Positions 24,074 through 36,783 of a stretch of DNA of 64,000 nt are shown piece after piece. The DNA comes from Ulota crispa (taxonomy: Eukaryota; Streptophyta; Bryopsida; Orthotrichales; Orthotrichaceae), in assembly GCA_963920765.1 (NCBI GenBank), contig OY987249.1, forward strand, positions 11,656,817-11,720,816, in the 5' to 3' direction. A program made the position numbers and the translations under genes. How positions within the stretch are numbered: position 1 is the first letter of the stretch; each line of letters opens with the position of its first letter. The notes under the pieces are model-generated. The model had not been told where the DNA came from and did not search any database. It was given only the letters and a program-made list of their open reading frames with translations.

Positions 24074-24400
24074 GGGGCTTCAAACATCAATTTTTTTAGG
24101 TGACTAACGTTGCAATTCACCTATGTGAATTCACTAGTGAATCGCGAGGTGACTCACCTCTGGACTTCACTCTTAACGTGATGCACGTGAGGAGTGAATT
24201 TCAGAAACTCACTTTCATGGTTTTGTCGGGCTCATTCACCTGCATCCTCAAACTCCAAAACTTCTCTCGCAAAAATTTCCACGAACTCATGGGTGTCTCA
24301 AACTTTGCACGAGTGAGGGAACGAAAACAATACACTAGTGAGCTGAGCAGAAATCCTGTGAGGTGAGAAATTCAAAGGCTAGATTTTATGTTTGAAACCC
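24074..24400. mobile_element. GGGGCTTCAAAC MITE, copy 2, opposite orientation
   Basis: Ends GGGGCTTCAAACATC and ATGTTTGAAACCC are flanked by TAATA on both sides (24069-24073 and 24401-24405). With copy 1 it makes an inverted pair separated by about 317 bp. Confidence 0.88.
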
Positions 24401-24405
24401 TAATA

Positions 24406-25478
24406 AGTACTTGAAGTAGTTCTTGAGGTCAAATGGCCCAAATATTTGGTAATGGTCTCGACTCCTAGTGTAAATGGGCCCTTTCAGTAGGAAAATTCCT
24501 CTGGGTATGGGGCTTGTCCGGTCTGGACCCAAGGGTTCCATGACTGTTTTGTCCGTTACAAGGGAGTTTGTCGTCCATGTTTTCCTAAAGGGGAGAAAAA
24601 GGAGAAAATGAGCTTTTATTTCCAGGGTGGATAGATTTTTAGGGGTTGTACCCCAGATATTTTGTTGCAAGGGGTAAAGTTAGTGTTGGTCGCCATCACA
24701 GGCAAAGGTGGCACTTGCATATACTGTCAATAATAAGGACCCCAGCATGGATGGAGCCTGGCAGGGTGAGTGGGTGCCCTTATGACCGTGGCCACTCTGG
24801 CACCTGAGGACGAAACCCTTGTTTCTGCCATTTCTGAAAGAAACGTCTGTGGCTCTTCTGATTTCTCCTTTTTATTTATTTTCTTCCTTTTGGGGGTGGA
24901 GGGGTGTTTTCTTCTTGCCTCTTCAGTTTGAGAGTGACTACCATGTAGCGAAGAACCCAACACTTGTCATGTGATGAGCATCCTCAATTCGTGCAAATTA
25001 ACTTTCCAGCCATAGTGGTCGCCCAAAATATAATTCATCAAGGTATAAAATTCTTTACGGTAAAAGACTAGAGCGAAAACATTTTGAGGTGGTCAAATCT
25101 TTGAACCTTGATAAATAGGGAGTGGCGAGACCCACCCATTTTAGCTACATCGCTCACCAAAGAAACCCAAGGATGTGTCAACCTTGATGAAAAATAATTC
25201 AATGTTTGTTATTATTTATTTATGAGGCTTCCACTTGAAAGTCTCTACTTTTTAGGAACCCAACGATTGTTAGTACGTGAAAATTTGCATTTTTCATCCT
25301 CAAGGATTTATCTTATGTTTCACTGTTATAGGTCATTCATGACATCATTTGTGACATCATTCATGACATCATTTATGTCATCCTTCGTGACATCGTTTAT
25401 GACATCATTCATGACATTATTCAGTAAGTTGAGACATGTCTTGCAGTAAATGAACTTGATACTCCATGGCTTATGTAA
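24406..25478. other. Intergenic DNA with a 12-bp tandem array
   Basis: No supported gene. It includes the tandem array at 25333-25416. A minus-strand frame at 24386-24670 shows no known motif. Confidence 0.45.
25333..25416. repeat. 12-bp tandem repeat, seven copies
   Basis: The unit is TCATTCATGACA with a few substitutions. It translates as a repeated Ser-Phe-Met-Thr, but nothing else suggests a gene. Confidence 0.88.
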
Positions 25479-25879
25479 GGTAGGTGCACGGGCGACCCCA
25501 TAAGCGTGGAAATAAGGGTTTTGGAGTAGGTAGAACAATTGACTAACTTTGAAAAAAATATTGTAAGTTAGGAAGTGGAAACCAAAAATATTGGCATTGG
25601 TTTCAAGGTTCCAATTGTAAGCATTTGTTTACAAAGAATTTTCAAAATCCAAAATCACTGAAATTTTAAGAACCATGTGTAAGAGATGCTAAAAACAAGG
25701 CTTGTTGGTTCTTAAATAGTGAGATGGGTACTCAAAATTGTCATGCAAGTTACTCACAACCATCACTTTGTCACCCATAACTATCACTTAATTACCCATA
25801 GTCGTTTGATTTATATTTGTTAATTTCAAACAATGTCAGGTAACACCCATGGAGACATGACAGGGATGGGTGCGCCTAC
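25479..25879. mobile_element. GGTAG-group element, diverged
   Basis: The left end GGTAGGTGCACGGGCGACCC and the inverse of the right end (GTAGGCGCACCCATCCC) match imperfectly. Flanks are GTAA and ATTA, close to TTAA. Confidence 0.55.
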
Positions 25880-28800
25880 ATTAGGTGTAAAGATTTGAAC
25901 CTTGATCAAATAAATACACTTGTTTTGGCACCATTCACCAAAACACTCCGTTTGCATGGATGAGTAAACTTAAGTCATTGTGGAGAATGACCATTTCAAA
26001 TCCACTTGAAATTTGGCATTTTAAGATTTATCCTTTTTTCCGTCACAAAAAAAACTCAATATCTATATTTGTTTGAACTGTGAGCCAAAATCATTGAAAT
26101 CTATTCTGGGTCCAAACCGTCTTAGCATTGAACATTGCATAATGAGTGTGATTAAAATTCTCCGATTAAATATGTACTTATCATTTGAATTTGTTTGGGC
26201 TCTCTCTCAGGTGAGTCAGGTCCTTACACCTTACACCATAAACTGAATGGACATACCAGGTGACACCTGCCAGACAAGGATTGGCCATTATGGGATCTTG
26301 GCAATGAATATCTCTCTACGAAGGCAGGATTGTCGCAGCAACACGGCATGAAGCTCATGATAAAATGTTGTACAAGTACTCCAAGCGGCTACCTCACCCA
26401 AGGCGGTGTTCATTGAGATGCAAAGAAGGAGAGTAACACAGCTTTTTACATTCACGGGAATGATGAATCTATTGGAGGCGGTTCTACTCACGGCCCCCAA
26501 GAGGACAAAATAAGTCCCCTTTTTTTTAAGTTTATTTTGAGATACTTGGAGTGGTGATGGGTTAACCTTATTACATAGGCATAAGAAGGATTGTCTAATT
26601 TTAAATGCATGCCCAAAAAGAGTGGCCTTTACAACTTTGTATAATAAACACATTCTTTATAACAATATGTTCAACAATAGGTCCTTGAAGATAAAGGCAT
26701 AAATAAACAAAGTTTTTTCACCTAAAGTATCACAATCCTACAACCCTTACATACAATAATCAAATGTCATTCTTGCACGTCACCTGAGTTTACTTGCTAA
26801 TCTTATTGTTTGCCATAGTTTGATCCAAACCACCCAAAAAATACCAACAAAAAAATTGCCATTGTTGGCAAACTTTGCTCAAAGATAGTTGGTCCTACCT
26901 TAAATCCATGACAAGATATATTATTTATTTTTCCACCCACAAAGCTATGTCTAAATGATTTGACATGATATTTTCTATACATTTAGGCATACATTTGGAC
27001 TCATATAGGTGCCTTTCCCTAATTAGTACCTTGTTTTAACTATAGACTTGTGTTTTAGAATCCATTATATGGATCCATTGTAAAATCTTAAATTATATTT
27101 GTATGCAGTGTAGAATAGTTATGTGGGAATGAGTGTTGGAGGAAATTTTTGAGCTTCACCAACTAAACTTTGGCCTGTCCCATTTTCAATTTTCCAAGGG
27201 CTTGATTAGGATATTCTCTACGCTTACATTGTAATGTACTATAATTGTGCTTTTTGAAAATTCTGACTAGTATTTTCAAGCAGTTTCAGAATTTATCTGT
27301 CTTTCTTTTTACCATTTCAACCGGCTGACTTTGTATTGATATCCGGTTCTCCCTAACCATCGGTGGGAACGGTTATGTAAAGGTAGGGTTCAGGTGCAAA
27401 GAGAGGAAAATGTTACTGGTACATACAAGAGAATTGATATGGGAGGCTAGGGGCACATTCTTGTGAAGGGGGCAAGAGAGGCCCAGGTGGGGCAATGGGG
27501 ACATGGCACGTGGTGAATTTGATATTTGTTCGCGTGGGCATCAATAGTTTGGCAGAAGTACCATCAGCAACTGAGACCTTATAGAACTCCCAAGGACATG
27601 TCACTTCTGCCCCACCTGGCCATAACTTACAAGAGATTTGGACCCCTCCTAGGCTCCTTACCAAACTCATGGCTGCCTGGTTCAGTCCCTGATAAGCTTA
27701 CTCCCCTGACCTTGCCAGTCCCAAGTATCTCAAACTACTACCCCTTATTGCCATGGCAACATTTTTCCACCACTGCAGAGAGGACACCTGGACTTGTCTG
27801 TCCTTCTTTCCAAACTGCTCTTGGCTCTTGCTGACATTTTGCCGATGAGTGTTCTGATAGTAACTACCACCTGGGCAACAATACTGAGCACAGGTCCCAA
27901 TTGTGATTCTCATAACTAGGAGTCGGGGGGTCTCAAAGTTCAACCAAAAATGAAAAAAACTCAAGGGATTTTCGTTTGAGAAAACGACGATATTCTCATG
28001 AGAAAAAAAATTATGATAAATCTGCACATGACCTTGGGAGATTAAAAAAGGGGCACATGGGTGGCAGGTCAAAAAAAGCCTTGAAACTGTCTTATTATTG
28101 TTTTTTGCAAAAGGGATGTGGAAAATATTATTGGAGATTGATGATTTTGGTGAGAAAAGAACAGAATTTTGAAACCCCGTAAGGGAGGTAGCTTGAAAAG
28201 TGACACTTTAAGGGCGGATCTGCCTTCTCATTGGTATTTTGAGATAAAAACATTTTTGTCTAATTTTTAGACAAAGAGAAATAGATATCAAATGTGTCAC
28301 ACTTTTTTTCATGTTTTTTGAAGCATTATTGAATTGTTGATGAAGTTTCAAAGTTCTATGTAGTAGGCACCTATTTGTGATTCTAGATCTCCCATTAACA
28401 ATTCCCTTGCTACTTGTAAAGAGATGAGGTGAAATCAAGGAGTGTCATTGGCTCTTGCAATAGAATACGCCTTTGCTTCTATGACTAAAGAGGGGTCCAT
28501 TCAAGAACCCCCTCATATCCATTCATGGGCTACCTATAGGATTCTTTTCATGTGAGGGGACGCAATTCAAGCTACTACCTTACTAGCTCATGTGGCTAAA
28601 TTCACTTCTTTATGAGTTCAATGTTCAAATTGTTGCTCATTTTTTACTTAATTGCTACAAGTGGTGACTATAGGTGTTTGCAAGGGTGTTTGTGTTGTAT
28701 GGGGACATTTTCAACATATAAAAATGTAGTAAAAACAGTAGTTATGCATTCACTTGTCTCCCAAGGTTGCGAGATTAGACAAAGTTGAATGTGAATGATG

Positions 28801-29510
28801 AAAATCTTTATTTTTATAATGACAAAAACAAAACAACCTTGTGAGTATTAGTTGGAGCAATACCATTGGTGTTTAGTAATGAGATTTGAAGGAAAGTATC
28901 AAACCTTATATAGAACAAAATTTTGCAATACTAAGGATTTTGTCTCCCTAACTTTATAACTTGGGTTTGCTCTAAGAATAAAGTCTTGCACAAATATATT
29001 TTTTTATAATAAACTTTGGTGAACTTTGAAATTTTCTTTTTATTGATGATATCTTTTGAACTCCAATGGCAAGTTCAATTAGCATTACGTTTTCTAAATA
29101 AAAATTAGAACCAATCATTGCAATCTTTTTAGCTAGCGTAAGTTTTGTAACAAAGCCATTGCCCATTTTTTAATTTTTTTTATCAAATATAATACAAACA
29201 AGATTCTAGAAATTCTAAGAAATTGGAAAATCACAAATCAAAGGTATTTCATATTTCTTCTTATTTTTCATACAAATCAAACACAATTTTTTAGTAACAT
29301 TGTGAAACCATTATTCTCATAGCAACAAAAGTTTCACAAATTCCATGAGCGATTGGTGCATGTTTCATTCCTCTTGTTCATTCTATATGTCCTCTCTTGA
29401 GCAAAAAGCTCATAAACAAAACAAAACAATACTTGGGGTTGTTTGTAATATAGCTATATTGAGACAATTTTATTGCGTGAATTGGCCGTGACATCAAAGG
29501 TTCTAACATT
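25880..29510. other. Long intergenic stretch without a supported gene
   Basis: Open frames at 26288-26653 (-) and 27413-27834 (both strands) are the longest but carry no domain I recognise and no splice context. They could be remnants of decayed elements or genes. The rest is AT-rich. Confidence 0.4.
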
Positions 29511-30969
29511 AGAGCATCTCCAGAGCTGTCCTTACAAGGTCTAACATAGTTCAAACATGGATGATAATTGCTCCGGTGTCGGGTTGAGAGGAGCACACCT
29601 TGGGAACACTTGGGGTGTTTAGTTGCAACTTTGTGTGTGGTTGGTGAATCTTCACGCATACTCTAACAAAATTTTACAGAGCACCTGCTTTGCAAAATGA
29701 GCCTCTCCTACTACCAATTCAAAGATAAAATTTTGGAGAGCAGCTGCTCTCTAAAATGAGTTTTTTCCTCTATAGACTCTAAAAATGGAAATTCTTCAAA
29801 ACAATTGCTCTGCAGAATGAGATCCTCTTCAATTCTCTTAATCCCTCCAAAAATCTCAAGACCTATAATCTATCAAACTCCCAAAATCTATGAAAACTCC
29901 AAAATCTCTCAAACTTTCAAACAACACAACTCTCTCAAAATCCTCCAAATACAATGAGTAATAACAATCTAAAAAGTTAACCCAACAAGATATCATCCAT
30001 CAAATTTTCAAAAGAAAATATTAATCTCATCAAAAGTTATGGCTCTCCAAAGTTGCAGCCTCTCTCTTACAAAAAACAGCCAACCTCTAAGCCTTAATTT
30101 CTTCATAATTTTTTCCTCAAAGCTTCAAATCTCAACTCTAATAGCTTTTTAGAAAGCTAAGACAAAGAAAAACACACCTTTTAAATCTTGTTGCAAAAAA
30201 ATGGACTAAACGTTAGCTATGGTTTGTCAAAGTCTCAGCATTTCTACCTCATATGGCTTGACTATCCTCAAATTCAAGCAATCATAACTATTGCATCCTA
30301 GCTCCAAATAAAACTTGCAAATACAATTTGAAAACGTCTTCTCACCAAAAACAAGCTCTCAAAATTTCATAAACAAAAGATACAATAGACAACAACAACT
30401 AACCCAAGAGCAATCTTCCCTTTAAGGTTTGGCTTTCTCTACTGACAGTTAATTGCCACTCACACTTGCTAAAAAGAAACTTTCCTTTACTTTTCCTCTT
30501 TTTCTAAAGTAAAGTATATGTAATATATGTTAGCTCATCCTCTAACTTGTACTAAACCTCCACTCAAGATTCTTATCATTTTATCCTCTCCCGCTTTTCA
30601 AATCAAATCCGTTTTTTTTAGCACTTTTATTTAATTCAAAAGCAAAACGTATTACTTATTGAAATTCAAACGTATTTAATAAAACTATAAATATCTACAT
30701 GATGGAATACTTTCCATTAGGACATTGGGCATATCAAAATACTTTCATGGCACTCCATCCTAGTGTGTCAAGTAATTATCCTTCACAACACTATTCATCT
30801 TAAATTTAGTGATATTGATATCATATTTATCTTGGTGAATGGTCAGATGATTATTTACAAGACACATTTAAAGTGTAAAAATGGAGAACAAGAATTTTGA
30901 GGGCTATTAAAAAATAGATGTAATATTCTGAAGTGTCAAGTTTGAATTGCAACCCTAAAGATGCTCTTA
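29511..30969. mobile_element. AGAGCATC-ended element, about 1.46 kb
   Basis: The left end AGAGCATCTCCAGAGCTGTC and the inverse of the right end, AGAGCATCTTTAGGGTTGCA, agree at about 15 of 20 positions. The interior is non-coding with repeated motifs such as TGCTCTCTAAAATGAG and TGCTTTGCAAAATGAG (29690-29820). Confidence 0.5.
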
Positions 30970-31462
30970 AGTCTTAAGCCCATTCCAATTGCTTAACCGG
31001 TACCATGTGCCACTTGATTGGGGCTGTCCTAACATGCACTACTCCACAATGTTCACAATATGTGGCAAAGTTTAGCAAAATATATACAAGATTTTTGGAA
31101 GCTGCAAAAAAAAAACGTGAATATGATTATGTAGGAGTTCAATTCTTTTAACCTCTTAAAGACCATTTATCCCTTTGGAGGATAAATGGGATTTTGAGCA
31201 AGGTCGTGCTACTACAATTTATGATCAAATTCTACAAAAAAAATTCAAAGATAGAGTTTTATAAGAGTTACGTGGGAGAATAATTTTTACTGACTTCTGA
31301 TTTACGGTTCAAAAGTTATAAGGGTAAACATGTGAATTTTAGTTGCAGGGGCAACTTGGGCATGCCATTTTTTGTTACTTCTCCCAAGGGGAACCAATGA
31401 AGGTATGACCCTTCATTGGAATCTATCCAAAGCAATAGTGTAGTAAATAAATACATTATTGT

Positions 31463-31946
31463 ATTGGGAATTGATATGAGTGCCCCACCCTTTGAATTAC
31501 CGTACCACATCCTGGGGTAAACTTTAAATTTCTACCATCAAAAAGCTAAATTTGAAAAATTGGAACTCACATTTGGACTTAGAGACCATGATTTAGTCTA
31601 GAACCATACAAAAATTTGCACTTCAACAACACCCAATGAAAAAGTTTAGCTAGGGAGAAAAGTATTACTTTTACTTTTGTTTGTAATAAAAGATAAACTT
31701 TTTCATTGGGTATTGTTGAATTGCAACTTTTTGTATGATTCTAGACAAAATCATGGTCTTTGAGTCCAAATTTGAATTCCAATTTCTCAATTCGCTTTTT
31801 GATGGTAGAAATCTAAAGTTTACCCTGGAGGTGTGGTATAGTAGTTCAAAAGGTGTGGTATAGTAGTTCAAAAGGTGTGGTATAGTGGTTCAAAAGGTGT
31901 GGTACAGTAGTTCAAAAGGTGTGGTACACATATCAATTTCCTATTG
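31463..31946. repeat. Inverted-repeat element with a 22-bp array in one arm, copy 1
   Basis: The outer arms GGGAATTGATATGAGTG and, inverted, CACATATCAATTTCC pair. The inner arms AAATTTCTACCATCAAAAAGC and their inverse at about 31790-31815 also pair. The core is shared with 37061-37470. The right arm holds tandem repeats. Confidence 0.8.
31829..31927. repeat. 22-bp tandem repeat, about 4.5 copies
   Basis: The unit is AGGTGTGGTATAGTAGTTCA plus two A bases. The left arm of the host element has the matching inverse motif only once or twice (TTTGAATTACCGTACCACA). Confidence 0.9.
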
Positions 31947-32548
31947 TATTTGATAAATACATTAACCTTTGAATTGCAATAGCTACTAGAGATTTGGTTT
32001 TTTTTTCCAATTTTCTTTCTTGAGATTGTCAAAGCAGCAAATTCTTCCAATCCAATGTTTGGATTTTTATTTTCTTTAATATATCTTCATAAAACTTGGT
32101 TGGCAAAAAACCTCAGTGTAGTGTGAACTTCAAGCACATGTTTGCAATGTTGGGCCATGGAGGGTGTGTTCTATGTCTTGGTTGATCACAAAAACTTGGA
32201 GAGATATGCCTAACATGATTTAGAGCATGTTAGACAAATCTCTTCAGCACCTATAGTGCAAAAGTTGTTCACCACATGTGGTCAAAGGCACTTGAAAATT
32301 TTAGGCAAGGGTAAGAAAAACTTTACATACTACCTTTAGATGATCATATCTCTCAATCCGTAAGGTCAAACTTCACAAAAACTTTCATGGTATGTTCTTG
32401 AATGAGTCTACTACAAAATCCTAAGGTTAGATTTAAAATTTTCTAAAAAATGTTGTTTTTGGGATCAAATCACTAGAAATGATAGTTTTAAGTCTTTTTA
32501 AGAAAAAATGTGCTTGGTCCTTTAGGGGTTAAGCACATTTTCTAGTAA

Positions 32549-32861
32549 GGTAGAAGGCTCAAAAATTGACCATCTAAGGGCTGAAATTGAATTTTGGGGA
32601 GGTAGAACTTCTTGAAATGTTTTCTAGTAAAAGACAAGAAGAATTAACATCTAACCCAAGTTGTTTCATACTTTTTGGAGTTTTGTAGAATTATATATGA
32701 AATTTTAAAATGAAAAGGTCATGGGGCTCTAAAATGGTGCACCTCTTCAAATGTACACAACTTCTACATTTTGAAAATCTATGAAAAAATACATGTACAG
32801 AGCGAGAACATTTTGAAGGGTGAGCGATTTTAGAGCCTGGACGGTTCTCGAGCCTTCTACC
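32549..32861. mobile_element. GGTAG-group MITE, 313 bp
   Basis: Ends GGTAGAAGGCTC and GAGCCTTCTACC are perfect 12-bp inverses. Flanks are GTAA and TTAC. It starts 16 bp after the TTAA of the preceding element. Confidence 0.75.
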
Positions 32862-33321
32862 TTACTCTTGAGCCAATTGAGGCAATCATGGAAATCATAT
32901 TTGGGAGCACTGGTCCTCATTCCTCACTCCTCAGAGTGGACGATTCCTCAATCCTCAGTCGCTGGTTTGACTTTCCTGTAAAACAAAACTATCCTTTTAA
33001 TTTGCATTGGGATTCTTGTCTGTGGGTATCATCCTTCTATTGTGCTGTAGAGTGTAGAGTGTCGAGTGGTACAAGGATCGAGAACACTAAATCTTACGGT
33101 AGACTTGGGGGTGGCTCACACCAACGTACGGGGAGTACCGGCATTAGTTACAAGCTAGTCGGTTGATTTTGAGAATTGTCAAATTGAACTCAAAAATCTA
33201 AGAAAAGAACCAATCATTTAAGAGGAAAAAAATAGAATATTTTTAATTTCTATAGGTTTAGCCGGGAGTATACTCTAGATAATTGGCTAGCCCAAGAGAA
33301 TGTAGGATATTGGCCAATTAA
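32862..33321. other. Spacer without a supported gene
   Basis: A plus-strand frame at 32888-33166 (92 residues, ATG start) has no known motif and no splice context. Confidence 0.35.
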
Positions 33322-34071
33322 TCCCTAAAGGCCCAGGCCCATTTTTTTGTGAAAATCACTCAAAACTGCCACTTTTGGGGGAGTGAGGAGAAATGTAATT
33401 TTTTTTTTTTTGGAAATCCAACCGTAAGATCTTGCCCTAAACAATGGGAGGTACTTGTGCAAAAAAGAAAAAACTCATTCTAGATGTTGAGGAGTGAGAT
33501 ATTCACATAAGAAGTGAAAAAAAAAGTTTTTTCACTGCTCCCCAAAAATTTCAAAAGCCTTTGATGGCTCCTATATCAAAAAAATTGCTTTACGCAAAGT
33601 TGAGGTTTATTTTTCCCATGTAGAAAACCAAGTTAAGTAAATGTGGGAGAATTTTCAAATGAAACGGAGGTGTGGATCATACTTTATAAAATCCTGCAAT
33701 GCTGAAAGGTCATGAAATTTGCATAAACACTAGGCAAAATTGGAGGATTTATGTAAAATTTAAAAACCCAAATTACTTTGATCCAAATGGTGAAAACCAA
33801 GGAATCTTAGTCTACTAAAACTTGCAAAAAAAAGCCAAAAAAAAAAGAACACACAAAGAGCTCAAAAAAGTAAACAAAAAGTTTTACAAGGGGGAAAAAG
33901 AATGGAGGTTTGGGAGTCCCATACCTACCCGCAAACTAAAACTTCTCATAACTTTCATCTCATCCATCAAAATTGAATGATTCAAAGCTTTCCAAGTATA
34001 TAAAAATTTAAAGAACCAATTTCAAATTTTCATTTAAAAAAGTTGCAATTTTTTTTTTAAAATTTATTTAC

Positions 34072-34134
<63 letters not shown>

Positions 34135-34341
34135 TTTTTGCTTGATTCTCCCTTGTTTTTCAATTATTCATGCATAACTTCTTCAATAATTGTTAGGATG
34201 GAGAAAAAATTATACCCCCACGTAGGCCTTCACATTCCCCACCTTGGATAAAAGTTTCAGAAAATCACGCAAAGTAGTTTAACCATAGGTACCTGCCCAA
34301 AATCCCATTTGTCTCCTGAGGGGACAATGGGCCTTTAGGGG
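33322..34341. mobile_element. TTAA-flanked CCCCTAAAGG element, subfamily B copy 2
   Basis: The left end TCCCTAAAGGCCCAGGCCC and the inverse right end CCCCTAAAGGCCCATTGTCC lie between TTAA 33318-33321 and TTAA 34342-34345. It is the inverted relative of 7259-8190. Confidence 0.88.
34072..34137. repeat. TTTA microsatellite, about 16 units
   Basis: An uninterrupted tetranucleotide array lies inside the TTAA element 33322-34341. The related element at 7259 lacks the expansion. Confidence 0.95.
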
Positions 34342-34345
34342 TTAA

Positions 34346-35669
34346 GCCAAAAAAACTTCCCAAATGATAATTCACACTATGTCTCACATCCCATCTGTGC
34401 AAGTCCATTTCAACGTAAGATCTCAACTTGCTTGGGTTATTAAAGGTAGAAAGGAGTACTAAAGAAAATTATGAATATTTGAAGCTAAAATGTTGGTGGG
34501 ACTTAGGTTGAAAACTGGAGGCTTGGAGTAAGCAAAGTGGTCAACCCAAACCTTGGGCAAAGTCCCACCCTCTTTTGCCCCAAAATTTCCAAAAATATGT
34601 TGCCATGTAAAGGAAGTGCAACAAATTGGGACGTGGGGCTAGGGACGTAATGTGAAGCGCCAAGTCCCAACTTCTAGCTCTAAGGTAGCGTGAGCACCCA
34701 CAAGTGTCACTATCCCCATAACCGTCACTTTTGAAATCTTGGAAAATCTGTGGAAGTGAATAGATGTAATGACAAAAATATACAACATGTGAACATGAAA
34801 TCTTATAAGTAATTATGGGTGCAATGACATTTTGCTCTTTAAAAATTCATAACTTATTCTCACAGTATCCAAATAATACATTTGAAAATGCAAACTTATT
34901 TTTTTTGTTTCCTAATAGGATCCTATAATTTGCTAGTTGTTTATTAATAGTCATCACGCTCAAAACCCTTAGTTTGACGTTTATGGTGCTCCTATCTTAC
35001 CCTAATCAGATTCTCAGATTTCAATGGGATGTGGGACAAAATGCACGAACCGACCTCTAGAGATCCTTACCAACTCTCTTGTTAGATTCTTCTGACTTGT
35101 ATTCTCCTACTGATACCAATGTCAACCTAGTCATTGAATTTCAGTTGATTCTTGTATTGAACTGTAGTTGAATCTTCACCCGGATCTTCACCGCTTGACT
35201 AGGGGTGAAACGTTTGGCTGGCAATGTGGAATAGAGTGAGGGCATCGTCCAGCGTTAGGGAATAATGCTGTGGTAGGGAATGATGTGTTGTGATACTTTT
35301 GGACCAATGGGTAGGCCAGTATGGGAGCATGGGCCTTGAAGCGTGTGATGTCAAAATGCTAGAACCATGCAGAAACCATGCAATGTGAGAAACCAGCTAT
35401 GCAACTGCAAAGCCATGCAACTTGACAACAGCCATGCAAGGCAACGGCGGAAGGGGCAGGGAGAATATCAGAGACGGAGCATCAGGGGGTCCTCACTCCT
35501 CAAGGCCAAGGGGGTGGTTCACAATGCAAGGCCAGCTGAGCAGGGCCCACCACCACGTTGGGCCAGGGATGGCAGAGACGGCAATGGGAGGTGCGCAGCG
35601 CAAGGCCGGGACGCAGGGCCATACTGCTGGGCTGGGATGGGCACGGGCACAGGGGCTATTAAATTAAGC
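34346..35669. other. Intergenic DNA with a GC-richer right part
   Basis: The segment 35340-35650 is clearly GC-richer and contains short repeats of CCATGCAA. Open frames there (35367-35762, 35422-35667) have no known motif. Confidence 0.4.
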
Positions 35670-35673
35670 TTAA

Positions 35674-35744
35674 CCCCTCATTGTCGAAGGGGACGTTTTT
35701 GTCCCCAAAATCCGTTTGTTTTGAGAACAGTTGGCAATGAGGGA
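35674..35744. mobile_element. 71-bp TTAA-flanked mini-palindrome
   Basis: Ends CCCCTCATTGTC and GGCAATGAGGGA are inverses. They lie between TTAA 35670-35673 and TTAA 35745-35748. The right TTAA is shared with the next element. Confidence 0.78.
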
Positions 35745-35748
35745 TTAA

Positions 35749-36111
35749 CCCTTAAAAGTTGACACGGACAAAAAATATCTGCTGGCTATCAAAAAATAAG
35801 TTGAGTTACAAAAAAAAATTGTTTTTCAGCCAATTTTTTTGTACAAGTGATCATAGACACATGGTGCATCATGGAATGCAAAAAACGATTTCAGTAAATG
35901 CATTCATATTTTTCAATAATCCAAATTGTGAGAAGATGTAGAGACATGGTGTTAGGTCCCATGCTGCCCATCTTGCACTTTTTATGAGGGCACTATGCAC
36001 TATTGACTTTTGCAACTTTAAGAAATAAAATTTTAATGTGTGGGCACCTACCACACCATTGTAGAAACCACTATAAAGGGCAAGCACAGCCACCCATCCA
36101 ACGTGCAAGGG
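35749..36111. mobile_element. TTAA-flanked CCCTT element, subfamily C copy 1
   Basis: Ends CCCTTAAAAGTTG and CAACGTGCAAGGG are bounded by TTAA 35745-35748 and TTAA 36112-36115. The body matches the element at 46100-46446, sharing AAGTGATCATA and TATTGACTTTTGCAA. Confidence 0.85.
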
Positions 36112-36117
36112 TTAAGA

Positions 36118-36373
36118 ACGTGTTATTTGTTAAATTGGTAAAAACATAGGTACCATTTTGTATTTCACCTAAAACCCAAAAAGTTACTTTAAACCAGATT
36201 TAAAGGTATCAAATTTAGTCTGAGCCACTAAGATTTTTTCCCTTGCAAATTCCTCCGCTCAGGTGAGGGCACGTGTACAAAAAAAAATGCTATGAGCTAG
36301 AATTCAAGTGATCACCTACATTCTTGAAAGTCCCACTTTGTACTATTTTTCCCAATTTAACGAATAATGCGTT
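36118..36373. mobile_element. Dispersed MITE, copy 2 (partner at 22475-22728)
   Basis: Ends ACGTGTTATTTGTTAAATTG and CAATTTAACGAATAATGCG are inverses. It starts two bases after the TTAA of the preceding element. Confidence 0.78.
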
Positions 36374-36375
36374 TA

Positions 36376-36783
36376 GGGTAGACACACCCATTCCCAACCC
36401 CTCCCCAATTTTGCACCCTACTTTTGAGATTTTCACTGTCCACTCTTGAATCCAAAGTGGAGCATTGAATGCTGCTTACACAAGCAAAATTTGTCACATG
36501 TCATTTGCTAAGTTGCTTTGAGAGGGTTGAGATTGGGACTATCAAGTGCCATTATAGGAATATGTCCAAGCAATTTCAAGGTTAGTCTAAAGCTGCTAAT
36601 AGGACCCTATGTACTGCAGCTTTGCCCTTTAATATAAAATTCTACAATACTTTTTTCACAAAAATTACATTCCATGATAGCTTATTGAAAGGCTAACCTA
36701 CTAATTTTTTCTGGAATTTTCTAAAACCATGAGCTACCCCCAAACGCTTAAACGGTCGGGTATGGGTGATGGGTCTGTCTACC
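36376..36783. mobile_element. GGTAG-group MITE, 408 bp
   Basis: The left end GGGTAGACACACCCATTCCC and the inverse right end GGTAGACAGACCCATCACCC match well. Flanks are TTTA and TTAG. It follows the preceding element with almost no spacer. Confidence 0.78.

Larger units (their letters stand above)
31152..32528. mobile_element. TTAA-flanked element of 1.38 kb with a nested hairpin
   Basis: The ends CCTCTTAAAGACCATTTATCC-type and GGTCCTTTAGGGG are imperfect inverses. They lie between TTAA 31148-31151 and TTAA 32529-32532. The interior contains the inverted-repeat element 31463-31946. Confidence 0.75.

Noticed and set aside
25222..25449. 75-codon frame with repeated SFMT
   Set aside because: It is produced by the 12-bp tandem repeat and has no gene context.
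26288..27834. Open frames of 85-121 codons on both strands
   Set aside because: No recognised domain, no splice signals joining them and no codon pattern like the true exons. They may be decayed remnants.
32888..33166. 92-codon ATG frame
   Set aside because: It sits in a spacer between elements, with no known motif or splice context.
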